Part shown: positions 1 to 8,306 of the stretch, in pieces | Numbering within the stretch: position 1 is the stretch's first letter | Layout of the letters: every line of letters starts with the position of its first letter | Source: DATBJG01 sp963790545 | GTDB lineage: Bacteria > Acidobacteriota > Vicinamibacteria > Vicinamibacterales > JAMQPK01 | NCBI GenBank assembly: GCA_963790545.1 | Contig: CAWBPA010000026.1 | Coordinates: 124,001 to 188,000 of the forward strand | Direction of reading: 5' to 3' | Length of the DNA stretch: 64,000 nt | Translations under genes and position numbers: made by a program | Notes under the pieces: generated by a model | What the model saw: only the letters and a program-made list of their open reading frames with translations | Database searches by the model: none | What the model was told of the DNA's origin: nothing

Positions 1-1718
1 GGCACGAGCTCCTCGAGCCCGTTGATGCCGGCCGCTACCTGAGCGCCCACGATGGATGCGATGGACTCACCGCCGCCTGAATGCGGGACGTAGTTGACGC
101 GGGCGACATCGATGCCCGTAGCGGAAGCCAGAAGCCCGGCAATCATGTGATCCGTCCCGCCCGCTGAGCCGCCGGCAATGGCGAGCTTTCCCGGATTGGT
201 CTTCCAGGCCTTGATGAAGTCAGACAGCGTCCGGTACGGGGACGCCGAAGGAACCACCAGTACCCTGTACTCGCCCGTCAGCCGCGCGATCGGGGTGACA
301 TCGGCCAAGGTGACCGGCGATCGATTTGTGAGTACGGCGCCCACCATAATGAGGCCGGTGACCATCAAAACGTCCCCCTTGCCTTTGTTCGTGTTGATGA
401 ACTGCGCAAGGCCAACCGTCCCACCCGCCCCAGGCACATTGACGACCTTGACAATGCGGGAAAGGCCGCTCTGTTGCAGCGCTTGCTGCATGGCCCGGGC
501 CGTGTGATCCCAACCTCCACCCGGAGCAGCGGGCGCGATGATGGTGAGCGAATTGGTCTGCCCGCGGGCAGGGCCCGCCAAGGCAACGACGAGAATCAGC
601 GTTCCGATGATCGTGCGCTTTGTCTCGAGCGCATGGCGGACCAGGGCACAGAAGCGATACAAGCCATGGACGAACTTGCCGTAGGGCATCGTCACGAAGA
701 GTCCCAACACCACGCCCAGGTGAACGCCAAGCAGGCTGCCCATGGCCGCCGTTTCGCGCAGCGCCAGCAGCAGAAATCCCGTGAGGCTCGTCAGAAACAG
801 CATGACCAGAAACGCCACGTCCAAACGAGTTTGCGAACGATCACTCGAGTCGGGAATTCTGACAGCCTTGAGCCATAGAAGCCCAAGGGGACCTATCAGC
901 AACCCGACGCCACCCACGCTTCCCAGAACGACCGGGAGGCTCAGCAACGGATAAGGGGCGCTCCAGCCCAGCACGTTATGGTAGAACGCCGCGACCGACG
1001 TCGCCGCAAAGCACAACCCAAATCCGTAAAACGTCAGATGATGGAACCAGCGTCTGGCCTGTGACGGTACCTCGGTCGGGTACGCGCACCCCTCACCCCC
1101 GCCATCGAGGTACCGAAGCGTCAACGCATCAGCGACTGCTTGAACCAGCGTTCGAACCTTGAAGAAATCTGGAAAGGCTTCACCCATGTCGCGCCAGAAC
1201 TTGACCATCGCTGCGACCAACGCGACCGTCACGAGCGCGCCGACCCCACCAAAAAGACCAACCATCACGGTGTGAGGAACGATTCGATAGAAGGAACCTT
1301 CTGCAACCGGATACCGACCGAACAACGCCGCACGATCGGTCACGAGCATCAGCGCGATGAGAAAGCACACCGGGACAATCAGCGCACTTAACAGCAGCGC
1401 CAGCCATTGTCTCTGGAACAACCCTGCAAACATTCGCGGCCAGGCATATTTCCGGTACGTCTCACCTCTAATCTGCGCGAACAGTTGCGGGACGTTGACA
1501 CCAAACTCATGAGGTGGCGCGTATTGACAGGAGTGGTAGCACTCCCCGCAGTCGTGACACAGGTGAGCCAGATAGTTCAGATCGGGTTCAGAGAACGCCA
1601 GCCGTTTCTCGATGGCCGGGAACACCGCGCAGAAGCCTTCGCAGTAGCGGCAGGCGTTGCAGATGCGCAGCATCCGCTCGCCGTCCTGGAGGATCGGCCG
1701 AACATCAAGGGTCGACAT
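1..1718 (-). CDS. TcuB (4Fe-4S, cytochrome b-like) fused in frame to TctC/Bug solute-binding protein, partial at window edge
   Basis: The open frame runs from ATG at 1718 off the left edge without a stop (about 572 codons seen). Residues 1-365 are TcuB, the membrane electron-transfer partner of tricarballylate dehydrogenase. It has two Cys clusters, CNACRYCEGFC (C20, C23, C26, C30) and CHDCGECYHSC (C54, C57, C60, C64), then several membrane helices ending at PYGKFVHGLYRF. The same frame then reads through a hydrophobic segment (about 372-388, IIGTLILVVALAGPARG) that looks like a signal peptide, and into a TctC (Bug) binding protein of tripartite tricarboxylate transporters: IIAPAAPGGGWDHTARAM, VVNVPGAGG, AIAGGSAGGTDH. 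I translated the junction (540-720) base by base and found no stop. Start overlaps the tcuA end by 14 bases. TcuB and TctC are normally separate proteins, so fusion is the odd point. A missed stop from a base error is possible but would need to be a substitution. Confidence 0.85.
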   Translation of the reverse strand, partial: MSTLDVRPILQDGERMLRICNACRYCEGFCAVFPAIEKRLAFSEPDLNYLAHLCHDCGECYHSCQYAPPHEFGVNVPQLFAQIRGETYRKYAWPRMFAGLFQRQWLALLLSALIVPVCFLIALMLVTDRAALFGRYPVAEGSFYRIVPHTVMVGLFGGVGALVTVALVAAMVKFWRDMGEAFPDFFKVRTLVQAVADALTLRYLDGGGEGCAYPTEVPSQARRWFHHLTFYGFGLCFAATSVAAFYHNVLGWSAPYPLLSLPVVLGSVGGVGLLIGPLGLLWLKAVRIPDSSDRSQTRLDVAFLVMLFLTSLTGFLLLALRETAAMGSLLGVHLGVVLGLFVTMPYGKFVHGLYRFCALVRHALETKRTIIGTLILVVALAGPARGQTNSLTIIAPAAPGGGWDHTARAMQQALQQSGLSRIVKVVNVPGAGGTVGLAQFINTNKGKGDVLMVTGLIMVGAVLTNRSPVTLADVTPIARLTGEYRVLVVPSASPYRTLSDFIKAWKTNPGKLAIAGGSAGGTDHMIAGLLASATGIDVARVNYVPHSGGGESIASIVGAQVAAGINGLEELV

Positions 1719-3102
1719 ACCGCGCTGCCTGTGAGCCGGCAATCCGGCCGAACGTCGTGCCGATGGCCATGCCAAATCCTGCGAGGTAGCCCTGGCCGAG
1801 GATGTTGCCAGCCATGATCTCTCCGGCTGCAAACAAATTTGGAATCGCCGCGCCATTCTGCAAGAGAACCTGTGCGCGCTCGTTCACCGCCACGCCCAGA
1901 TACGTGAAGGTGATACCTGGCCGAAGCGGGTAGGCAAAAAATGGCGGGGTATCGATCGCGCGCGCCCAGTGACTCTTCGGTGGACTCAGACCGACGGTAG
2001 AACAATCGTCCAGCACGTCACGGTTGAAGGTGCCGGACCGGACCGACGCGTTGAATGACGACATCGTCCGATCGAGCGCGGCCGGATCGATCTCGAGCGC
2101 CACAGCCAGCTGCTGAAGTGATGAGGCTTCAATCGGGGGAAAGACCGGCGGCAGGAACGTCCCCATCGATTTGGCGTCGATGATCGTGAAGGCCAACTGT
2201 TCCGGCTGCTCCGCCACGAGGCGACCCCAGATCGCGTAACGCTTCGGCCAGAAATCCTCCCCTTCATCGTAGAAGCGGGCGCCATGCTTGTTGACGGCGA
2301 TCCCAAGCGGGATGCAGTCCACCCGGGTCACAATTCCACCGTCAAAACGCGGCGCCCGCGCATCGATGGCCACGGCGTGGCACTGCAACGCATCGCCTAC
2401 GGTCTTGGCGCCGTGATCCATCAGCGCGCGGAGGACTCGTCCGGTATCGTAGGGCGTGCCGCGGATCAAGAAATTGTCGGCCGCCGCACCCCAGATCTCT
2501 TTCAACCACGTCAGATTCGCCTGGAATCCTCCCGCGGCGGCCACCACGGTCCTGGCCCGAATCTGATCGGTCTGGCCGCTGCGAGCCACGACGACTGAGG
2601 CCACTCGGCCGTTTTCCACTGTCAATTCGCACACTTCCGTGTCGTACTGAATGTCGATCCCCATCCGCTCGGCGACTCGATAGTACGCGTTCATCAACGC
2701 CTTGCCGCCACCCAGAAAAAATGCGTTCGTTCGCGACAGCTGAAGCGTGCCGGCCAGCGACGGTTGAAACCTGACGCCATGCTCAGACATCCACTGCCTG
2801 CATCCGGAGGTATCACGAATCACCAGACGGGCGAGAGTCTCGTTGGTGTGTCCACCCGTGACGTCAACCAGATCAGCCCAATATTCGGCCTCGGAGTAGG
2901 TGTCGGTCAGGCCGTTCACCGGGGCATCGTGCATGCATCGGAGATTTCTGGTGTGCCGGCTGTTGCCGCCGCGAAAGTGCTTTGGCGCCGCTTCGAGCAC
3001 CAGTACCCGCGACGCACCAGCACGGCGGGCGCTCAGTGCCGCACAAAGACCGGCATTGCCGCCACCCACGATCAAGACGTCATACGGTGACGCGGAATCC
3101 AT
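1705..3102 (-). CDS. tcuA: FAD-dependent tricarballylate dehydrogenase TcuA
   Basis: A fumarate reductase/succinate dehydrogenase-type flavoprotein of about 465 aa. It would oxidise tricarballylate to cis-aconitate in the cytoplasm and pass electrons to TcuB. The N-terminal Rossmann motif DVLIVGGGNAGLCAA binds FAD, and the C-terminal FAD segment LFAAGEIMAGNILGQGYLAG is typical of the family. I place the start at ATG 3102 (MDSASPYDV), because the longer frame from 3159 adds 19 residues before the FAD motif with no family resemblance. The stop overlaps the TcuB start, so the two are translationally coupled. Substrate is inferred from pairing with TcuB; related dehydrogenases use other di- or tricarboxylates. 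Confidence 0.85.
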   Translation of the reverse strand: MDSASPYDVLIVGGGNAGLCAALSARRAGASRVLVLEAAPKHFRGGNSRHTRNLRCMHDAPVNGLTDTYSEAEYWADLVDVTGGHTNETLARLVIRDTSGCRQWMSEHGVRFQPSLAGTLQLSRTNAFFLGGGKALMNAYYRVAERMGIDIQYDTEVCELTVENGRVASVVVARSGQTDQIRARTVVAAAGGFQANLTWLKEIWGAAADNFLIRGTPYDTGRVLRALMDHGAKTVGDALQCHAVAIDARAPRFDGGIVTRVDCIPLGIAVNKHGARFYDEGEDFWPKRYAIWGRLVAEQPEQLAFTIIDAKSMGTFLPPVFPPIEASSLQQLAVALEIDPAALDRTMSSFNASVRSGTFNRDVLDDCSTVGLSPPKSHWARAIDTPPFFAYPLRPGITFTYLGVAVNERAQVLLQNGAAIPNLFAAGEIMAGNILGQGYLAGFGMAIGTTFGRIAGSQAARYVDP

Positions 3103-3174
3103 GTGTCGGTGTGAATATAAGGATACTCTGCAGTCAACCGCACGAACGGACTCGCGCACGCTACAGCGTGCGCG

Positions 3175-4203
3175 CTACGACTTTCGTCGGGCCTTCTTCT
3201 TGGGTCGCGCGCGGTCTGGCTTCGTCTGCAGCGCCAGATATTGGTCGGTGCGGCGAGAGAGTGATCGCATCCAGTCTGCGTGCCGCCGCAACTCGTCGAG
3301 GAACCAGGTCTTCATCGACGGCGGCAAGTCCCACTTCCTCCGTCCCCAATCCGGCCGGTGACCGTCGGCGTCCGTAAAGCCGTACTCCCTCCCCAACTGC
3401 CACGAACTCACGAGCTCACCCGATCGATCGAACACGTGTGGATCCTGCGCCAGGGCGGCCACCGCACGGCCGACAAAGAGGGGCGTCTCCGACTCGAGAA
3501 AGTTCTTGTCCTTCTTCCCCGCGTCCCGCCAGTTGGCTTCGGTCACGCCAAACCCTTCGAGCATCATTTCTGATCTGAGGAACCCAGGCGTAATGGCAAT
3601 GGCGGCAATGCGGTGCTTGCGCAGATCGCTCGCCATTGCGACCGCCAGGCCCTTGAGGCTGAGTTTGACGGCCTGGACGAGGACGTTGCCACCGGCCATG
3701 AGCATATCGCTCTCGGTCACCTCGACGATGAGCCCGCGGCGCCGGCGAATCATGACAGGAGCCGCGTACTTCGCCGTGATGATGTGAGACAAGAGCGCTT
3801 GCCGAAGAATGGCCTCGGCGTGGGTGAGGTCGGTTTTCCAGAAGGAGGCCCACTGGGCCATCATCGGATCCTGGCCGGCGACGCTGTTTGCCAGGATGTC
3901 CAGCCGTCCATGTTCCCTCTCAATCCGCTCGAAGAAGGCCCGAACCTCGGATTCGACGGTGTGATCGACCCGCACCGGAATCGCCACACCCCCCTGAGCC
4001 GTAATCAGGTCGGCCGTCTCCTGGATGGTTTCCGGACGCCCATAGGGTGACGGCTGGCCGGTCACGCTTCGTCCGGTGCAGTACACCGTGGCTCCGGCCT
4101 CGGCCAGGGCGCGGGCGATTCCCCGTCCGGCGCCGCGCGTCGCGCCAGCGACGACCGCAATGTGATCGGTCAGAGGTTTCTTGGGTGTTCGACGTCGAAG
4201 CAT
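3175..4203 (-). CDS. SDR-family protein lacking the catalytic tyrosine
   Basis: Short-chain dehydrogenase/reductase fold of about 342 aa with an extra C-terminal 70 residues. The nucleotide-binding motif GATRGAGRG follows VAVV-like beta 1, and TPGFLRSEMMLEGFGV matches a subfamily of long SDRs. At the active site the Ser region is VEVTESD, but where the Y-x3-K motif should be the sequence is V-Q-A-V-K, so the Tyr is Val while Lys remains. I checked this at 3643-3702. Start is the second ATG (4203), five bases after GGAGG; ATG 4206 is possible. It is divergent from a TetR gene and presumably controlled by it. Substrate unknown; it may be a non-catalytic or altered member. Confidence 0.8.
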   Translation of the reverse strand: MLRRRTPKKPLTDHIAVVAGATRGAGRGIARALAEAGATVYCTGRSVTGQPSPYGRPETIQETADLITAQGGVAIPVRVDHTVESEVRAFFERIEREHGRLDILANSVAGQDPMMAQWASFWKTDLTHAEAILRQALLSHIITAKYAAPVMIRRRRGLIVEVTESDMLMAGGNVLVQAVKLSLKGLAVAMASDLRKHRIAAIAITPGFLRSEMMLEGFGVTEANWRDAGKKDKNFLESETPLFVGRAVAALAQDPHVFDRSGELVSSWQLGREYGFTDADGHRPDWGRRKWDLPPSMKTWFLDELRRHADWMRSLSRRTDQYLALQTKPDRARPKKKARRKS

Positions 4204-4270
4204 CATGTCCTCCTCTCGGTGCCTCGGCGGGTCTGAAGACACGCCGCTACAGAGACAACCTCAATAAACG

Positions 4271-4311
4271 AATGGTCATTTACATTCTTGACAGGAATAT
4301 AAATGCTCATT
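4271..4311. promoter_or_regulatory. Twin TetR-type operator palindromes in the SDR/TetR intergenic region
   Basis: Two copies of the palindrome AATG-NN-CATT lie at 4271-4280 (AATGGTCATT) and 4302-4311 (AATGCTCATT), 31 bases centre to centre, about three helical turns. They also form a larger imperfect inverted repeat, GAATGGTCATTT with AAATGCTCATTC. A TTGACA hexamer sits between them at 4288-4293. The second palindrome ends four bases before the TetR start. Position and form suggest autoregulation plus control of the SDR gene; binding is inferred. Confidence 0.55.
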
Positions 4312-4315
4312 CACT

Positions 4316-5002
4316 ATGTGTCAAGCCGTGACCCCGCGCCCCCGGACGATTTCCGACGAAGACATCCTGATTGCTGCGCACCGGACGATCGCGCGGCTCG
4401 GCCCTGCACGCGTGACGCTGGCAGACGTCGCAAGCGAAGCCCGGCTTGCGCCGGCCACGCTCGTACAGCGATTCGGTTCCAAACGCGGTCTTCTGCTGGC
4501 GCTCGTGGAAATGGGGGTCAATGGCGTCGATGCGTGCTTCGCCGATCTGCGCGCCGCTCATCGCTCGCCGCTCGCCGCGGTGGTGGCGGCGGCGACCGAG
4601 ATGTTGCGGCAGGTCAAGTCCCCCCAGGAGCTGGCAAACGGTCTGGCCTTCCTTCAGCTCGACGTCAGCGATCCGGATTTCCACCGACTTGCCGTCAAGA
4701 ACTCGCGGCGTCTGCATGCGGGTTACAAAGCACTGCTCGACGAAGCGGTCGCTGTGGGTGAGCTCGAACCCTGTGACACCGCCCGTCTCGCGCGAACGGT
4801 TGGAGCCGTCTCGGGCGGCTCGCTGATTGCCTGGGCCATTGTGCGAGAAGGGCCTGCCGAACACTGGGTGCGCGAGGATCTCATGATGCTCTTGGCGCCC
4901 TACCGACGGCGCGCGGAAGCTCAAGCCGTCGCCAGCCCCGCACATGCCGCGCCGTCGCGGCCACGTCGCCGCGGCCGACGACAAAACAAGGGGCCAGTTT
5001 GA
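4316..5002 (+). CDS. TetR/AcrR family transcriptional regulator
   Basis: A 228 aa regulator. Residues about 15-60 form the TetR DNA-binding domain (ILIAAHRTIARLG, VTLADVASEA, APATLVQRFGSKRGLLLALV). The remaining helical part would be the ligand-binding and dimer domain. The last 25 residues are rich in Arg, Ala and Pro. It is divergent from the SDR gene across 112 bases containing two matching palindromes, so it probably represses itself and that gene. The ligand is not known. Confidence 0.85.
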   Translation: MCQAVTPRPRTISDEDILIAAHRTIARLGPARVTLADVASEARLAPATLVQRFGSKRGLLLALVEMGVNGVDACFADLRAAHRSPLAAVVAAATEMLRQVKSPQELANGLAFLQLDVSDPDFHRLAVKNSRRLHAGYKALLDEAVAVGELEPCDTARLARTVGAVSGGSLIAWAIVREGPAEHWVREDLMMLLAPYRRRAEAQAVASPAHAAPSRPRRRGRRQNKGPV

Positions 5003-5033
5003 CACCGCCCCAACCGGTTGCTAGCGTTGGCCG

Positions 5034-5892
5034 GTGCCTTCCACCCTCCCTGCGGTCGAGGTGGAGTTCCGCGACGTCAGCTATCACGCGACCGGCGAGG
5101 GGCAGCGACTCTCACGTGCGGGGGATGAAGCGCCCCCGTTACAGATCCTTGGATCGTTAAGCCTTTACACTTCACCGCGGCGAAACCCTGATTCTGCTTG
5201 GCCGCAGCGGCTCGGGTAAGACCACGGCGTTGAAGCTCGTCAACCGGCTTCTTGTACCCACTGCAGGGCAGGTGCTGGTGGAGAATCGTTCGACGCTCGA
5301 CTGGGATCCCATCCAGCTTCGCCGCCGCATTGGCTACGTCATTCAGGAGAGCGGCCTGCTTCCGCATTTCACGGTCGAACAGAACACGGCCCTGGTGCCG
5401 CGACTCGAAGGCTGGCCCCAGGAGCGGATGGCCGCACGCGTCGAAGAACTGCTGCGCCTTGTGGGCCTCGATCCCGCGGAGTTTCGTCGCCGTTTTCCAC
5501 GCGAGCTGTCCGGCGGCCAGCGACAACGCGTGGGTGTCGCGCGCGCACTTGCGGCCGATCCGCCCCTGCTGCTGATGGACGAGCCATTTGGCGCGCTCGA
5601 TCCGATTACACGCGCCGCTCTCCAGCGCGAGTTCCTCGCTCTGCAACGGCAACTGCACAAGACGGTCATTCTGGTGACGCACGACCTTCGAGAGGCCCTG
5701 CTCCTGGGGACGCGCATTGCTCTGCTCGACCGAGGCCGGCTCGTTGGCGTGTTCTCGCCCGACGAATTCCTGCGAGCCGCCAACCCCGAGGCTGCGTCAT
5801 ACGTCGCTGCCTTCCGACTGAACGACCCTGATCGGTCTGGTGAAGAACACGACAGGAGCATTCATGGGCTTTCTGGAATTTCTACGGACTAA
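5034..5892 (+). CDS. Osmoprotectant/betaine-type ABC transporter ATPase, frameshifted before Walker A
   Basis: The ATP-binding subunit of a glycine betaine/carnitine/choline-type (OpuCA/ProV) transporter. GTG 5034 starts a frame reading EVEFRDVSY and ending its useful part at LQILGSLSL. From about 5166 the protein continues in the next frame with TLHRGETLILLGRSGSGKTT (Walker A), then LSGGQRQRVGVARAL (signature), LLLMDEPFGALD (Walker B) and VTHDLREAL. Removing one T of TTT at 5164-5166 would join the halves perfectly. The frame that carries Walker A has a stop at 5158-5160, so as given the gene makes no full protein; the TTG at 5230 lies after Walker A and is not a credible start. First gene of a three-gene unit, overlapping the permease. 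Confidence 0.75.
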
Positions 5893-6511
5893 TCGCAGTC
5901 AGATCCTTACCCTCGCGCTCGAGCATCTCTGGCTGGTCGGCGTGTCGGTCTTCCTCGCGGTCTTGATAGGGGTTCCTCTCGGCATCCTGCTCACCCGTCG
6001 TCCGGGCCCGGGCGGTATCTGGAAGAAGCTCGTGCTGGGCCTTGCCAACGTCGTCCAGACGATTCCGAGCCTGGCGCTTCTCGGCTTTCTGCTGCCCATG
6101 CCCTGGCTCGGTGAGCGTGCCGATCGCGTAGCAATTGCCGCCCTGACGTTGTACGCGCTGCTGCCAGTGGTCCGAAACACTTACACGGGCATCATCGGAG
6201 TCGATCCGGCCCTTCGTGAAGCCGCGCGTGCAATGGGCATGACCGACCGTCAGCTTTTGTTCCACGTTGAACTGCCGCTGGCACTCAGCGTCATCCTCGC
6301 CGGTGTTCGGGTAGCCGCCGTGATTTCGGTGGGCGTTGCCACGATAGCCGCGGCAGTCGGCGCAGGTGGTCTCGGGGAATTCATTTTTCGAGGCGTGGCC
6401 TCGGTTTCGAACGCGGTGATTCTGGCGGGCGCGATCCCTTCGGCTTGCATGGCTCTTGCGCTCGACTTGATGCTGGGTCTCGCCGAGGAGCGGCTGAGCG
6501 TCCGTCGATGA
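5864..6511 (+). CDS. Osmoprotectant-type ABC transporter permease (OpuCB/YehW/EgtU-like)
   Basis: An integral membrane permease of about 215 aa with five or six helices. The binding-protein-dependent transport loop reads about ALREAARAMGMTDRQLLFHVELP, the expected contact with the ATPase, and VQTIPSLALLGFLLP is typical of betaine-family permeases. Start ATG 5864 has AGGAG five bases upstream and overlaps the end of the ATPase gene. Its stop overlaps the binding-protein start (ATGA at 6508-6511). Substrate class is inferred from family; the nearby ergothioneine genes make ergothioneine or another betaine a reasonable guess. Confidence 0.85.
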   Translation: MGFLEFLRTNRSQILTLALEHLWLVGVSVFLAVLIGVPLGILLTRRPGPGGIWKKLVLGLANVVQTIPSLALLGFLLPMPWLGERADRVAIAALTLYALLPVVRNTYTGIIGVDPALREAARAMGMTDRQLLFHVELPLALSVILAGVRVAAVISVGVATIAAAVGAGGLGEFIFRGVASVSNAVILAGAIPSACMALALDLMLGLAEERLSVRR

Positions 6512-7399
6512 CCAGACGTGGCGTTCACGTTGCCTTGCCGGCCGTTGTCCTTTGGTGCATCGCTTCCTGCAGCACGGGCAGGGACTCGACCATTGTCGTT
6601 GGCTCCAAGAACTTTACCGAGCAGGTCGTGCTGGGAGAGATTCTCGCTCAGCAGTTGGAATCGATGACAGGGGCACACGTCGAGCGTCGCTTCTATCTCG
6701 GCGGTACCTACATTGCGCACCAAGCCCTGCTGGCCGGCCGGATCGATGTTTATGCGGAGTACACGGGAACGGCTCTGACGGCCGTCCTCAAGCAGCCAGT
6801 GGTTTCAGATCCGCGCGTGGCCTACGAGAAGGTCCGCGCCGGGTACAAGTCACAGTTCGATCTGGACATCGGACCACCACTCGGCTTTGAAAATACGTTC
6901 GCGATTGTCGTTCGAGGGGAAGACGCCCGGCAATTGAATTTGCGAACCCTTTCGGCTGCCGCGCCCCACGCGCGTGAAGTGGCGCGCGGCTTTTGGGTAC
7001 GAATTCATGGAACGGCCTGATGGATTCCCCGGATTATCCGCTGCCTACGGGCTCGAATTTGCGACTCCCCCGCGCATCATGGATCTCGGACTCCTCTATC
7101 GAAGCCTGACAGAAGGTCAGGTCGATCTGGTCGCCGGAAACTCCACTGATGGCCCAATCAGCGCGCTGGATCTTTTCGTCCTCGAAGACGATCGGCGCTA
7201 TTTCCCACCCTACGAAGCCGTACCGGTCACACGGACCGAGGCGTTGCGCCGATTCCCCATGTTCCGGTCGGCGCTCGATCAACTCCGGGGACAGATTGAC
7301 GCCTCTGAGATGCGAGCCATGAACCAGGCCGTCGATGGCGACCATCGCAACGTGGCAGACGTCGCGCGCGAGTTTCTTCGAGAACTGCGCAACAATTGA
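6508..7399 (+). CDS. Osmoprotectant-type substrate-binding lipoprotein, frameshifted
   Basis: Periplasmic binding protein of the OpuAC/OsmF type, about 297 aa if repaired. The N-terminus has a lipoprotein signal ending at IASC, followed by STIVVGSKNFTEQVVLGEIL, the classical start of this family, then DVYAEYTGTAL. The reading frame changes near 6976-6983: one frame ends LSAAAPHARE, the other resumes WRAAFGYEFMERPDGFPGL, a conserved family motif. One extra base (G of GAAGTGG) explains it. In the track-free sequence this leaves a 6508-7020 frame and a 6974-7399 frame. It is translationally coupled to the permease. In EgtU transporters this domain is fused to the permease; here it is separate. 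Confidence 0.75.
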
Positions 7400-7463
7400 C
7401 GGCCTCCCCGTAGCGCTGGCCCATCAAGGTCCGCGCTGACGGCTTGAAGATCGGATCTACACC

Positions 7464-8036
7464 ATGCGCTCAGTCGTCCTGCTTGGCTCGGTGAGATCAG
7501 ACCGACAGGGTATCAAGGCTGCGCGGTACGTTGAACGAACGTTGTCGGCTCGGGGACACGAGGTGACGCTGGTCGATCCGGTCGAGACCAAACTTCCGCT
7601 GTTGGATCGAATGTACAAGGAGTACGAAAAGGGTCAGGCCCCGCCAGTTCTCGAAAATCTCGCGACTCTGTACCGATCCGCGGACGCCTTTGTCGTCGTG
7701 AGCGGCGAGTACAACCACAGCATCCCCCCCGCCCTCAGCAATCTGCTCGACCACTTTCTCGAAGAATATTTCTTTCGACCGTCAGCAATCGTGTGCTACT
7801 CGGCGGGCGCATTTGGAGGCGTGAGAGCGGCCATGCAGCTGCGCGCGATGCTCTGCGAACTGGGGATGCCGAGCATCTCGAGCCTTTTCCCGATTCCGAG
7901 GATTCAGGACGCCTTCGACGACAACGGTGCGCCACGCGATCAGGCGACCGATCGTCGGTTTTCACGATTTGCGTCGGAGCTCGAATGGTACGCGCACGCG
8001 CTCGCCGAGGCGCGACGCAAGGGAACGCCGTATTGA
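7464..8036 (+). CDS. NADPH-dependent FMN reductase family protein
   Basis: A 190 aa flavodoxin-fold reductase. The N-terminal LLGSVRSDRQG is the phosphate-binding loop for FMN and VVVSGEYNHSIPPALSNLLDHF is the conserved second flavin segment. Such enzymes reduce quinones, azo compounds or supply FMNH2. It lies on the same strand between the ABC transporter and egtB, with 64 bases upstream and 270 downstream, so co-transcription with either is uncertain. Confidence 0.85.
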   Translation: MRSVVLLGSVRSDRQGIKAARYVERTLSARGHEVTLVDPVETKLPLLDRMYKEYEKGQAPPVLENLATLYRSADAFVVVSGEYNHSIPPALSNLLDHFLEEYFFRPSAIVCYSAGAFGGVRAAMQLRAMLCELGMPSISSLFPIPRIQDAFDDNGAPRDQATDRRFSRFASELEWYAHALAEARRKGTPY

Positions 8037-8045
8037 TTCCACAGG

Positions 8046-8115
8046 TACGTAGGCCGGGTCCTGCTCTTTGGACCCGGCTCCAGGCGGGCCTATAACGCAA
8101 GGCCCGCCCTACGTA
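8046..8115. repeat. Multi-hairpin intergenic repeat element with terminal TACGTAGG inverted repeats
   Basis: TACGTAGG at 8046-8053 is the exact inverse of CCTACGTA at 8108-8115. Between them are two perfect hairpins: CCGGGTCC/GGACCCGG (8054-8077) and GGCGGGCC/GGCCCGCC (8083-8108). It resembles REP-type elements. The remaining bases up to the egtB start (8116-8306) hold nothing I recognise apart from a short GC-rich dyad near 8276-8297. Confidence 0.6.
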
Positions 8116-8306
8116 CTTCGCACGGGTGACGCGAAACCAGACACTCCAGCCTCTCGATGATCCGGGTTGTTGACATCGACGACAAGTACGTCAAGACTTG
8201 CAATCATGTGTGAATCCGTGCACAAGCAGGCTGTTGTCGCGAAGTACGCCGAGCGGCAAAGCCCCGAGGTACAGGTCGCGGGGGTGGGCCCCGCGACGGA
8301 TAAAGA

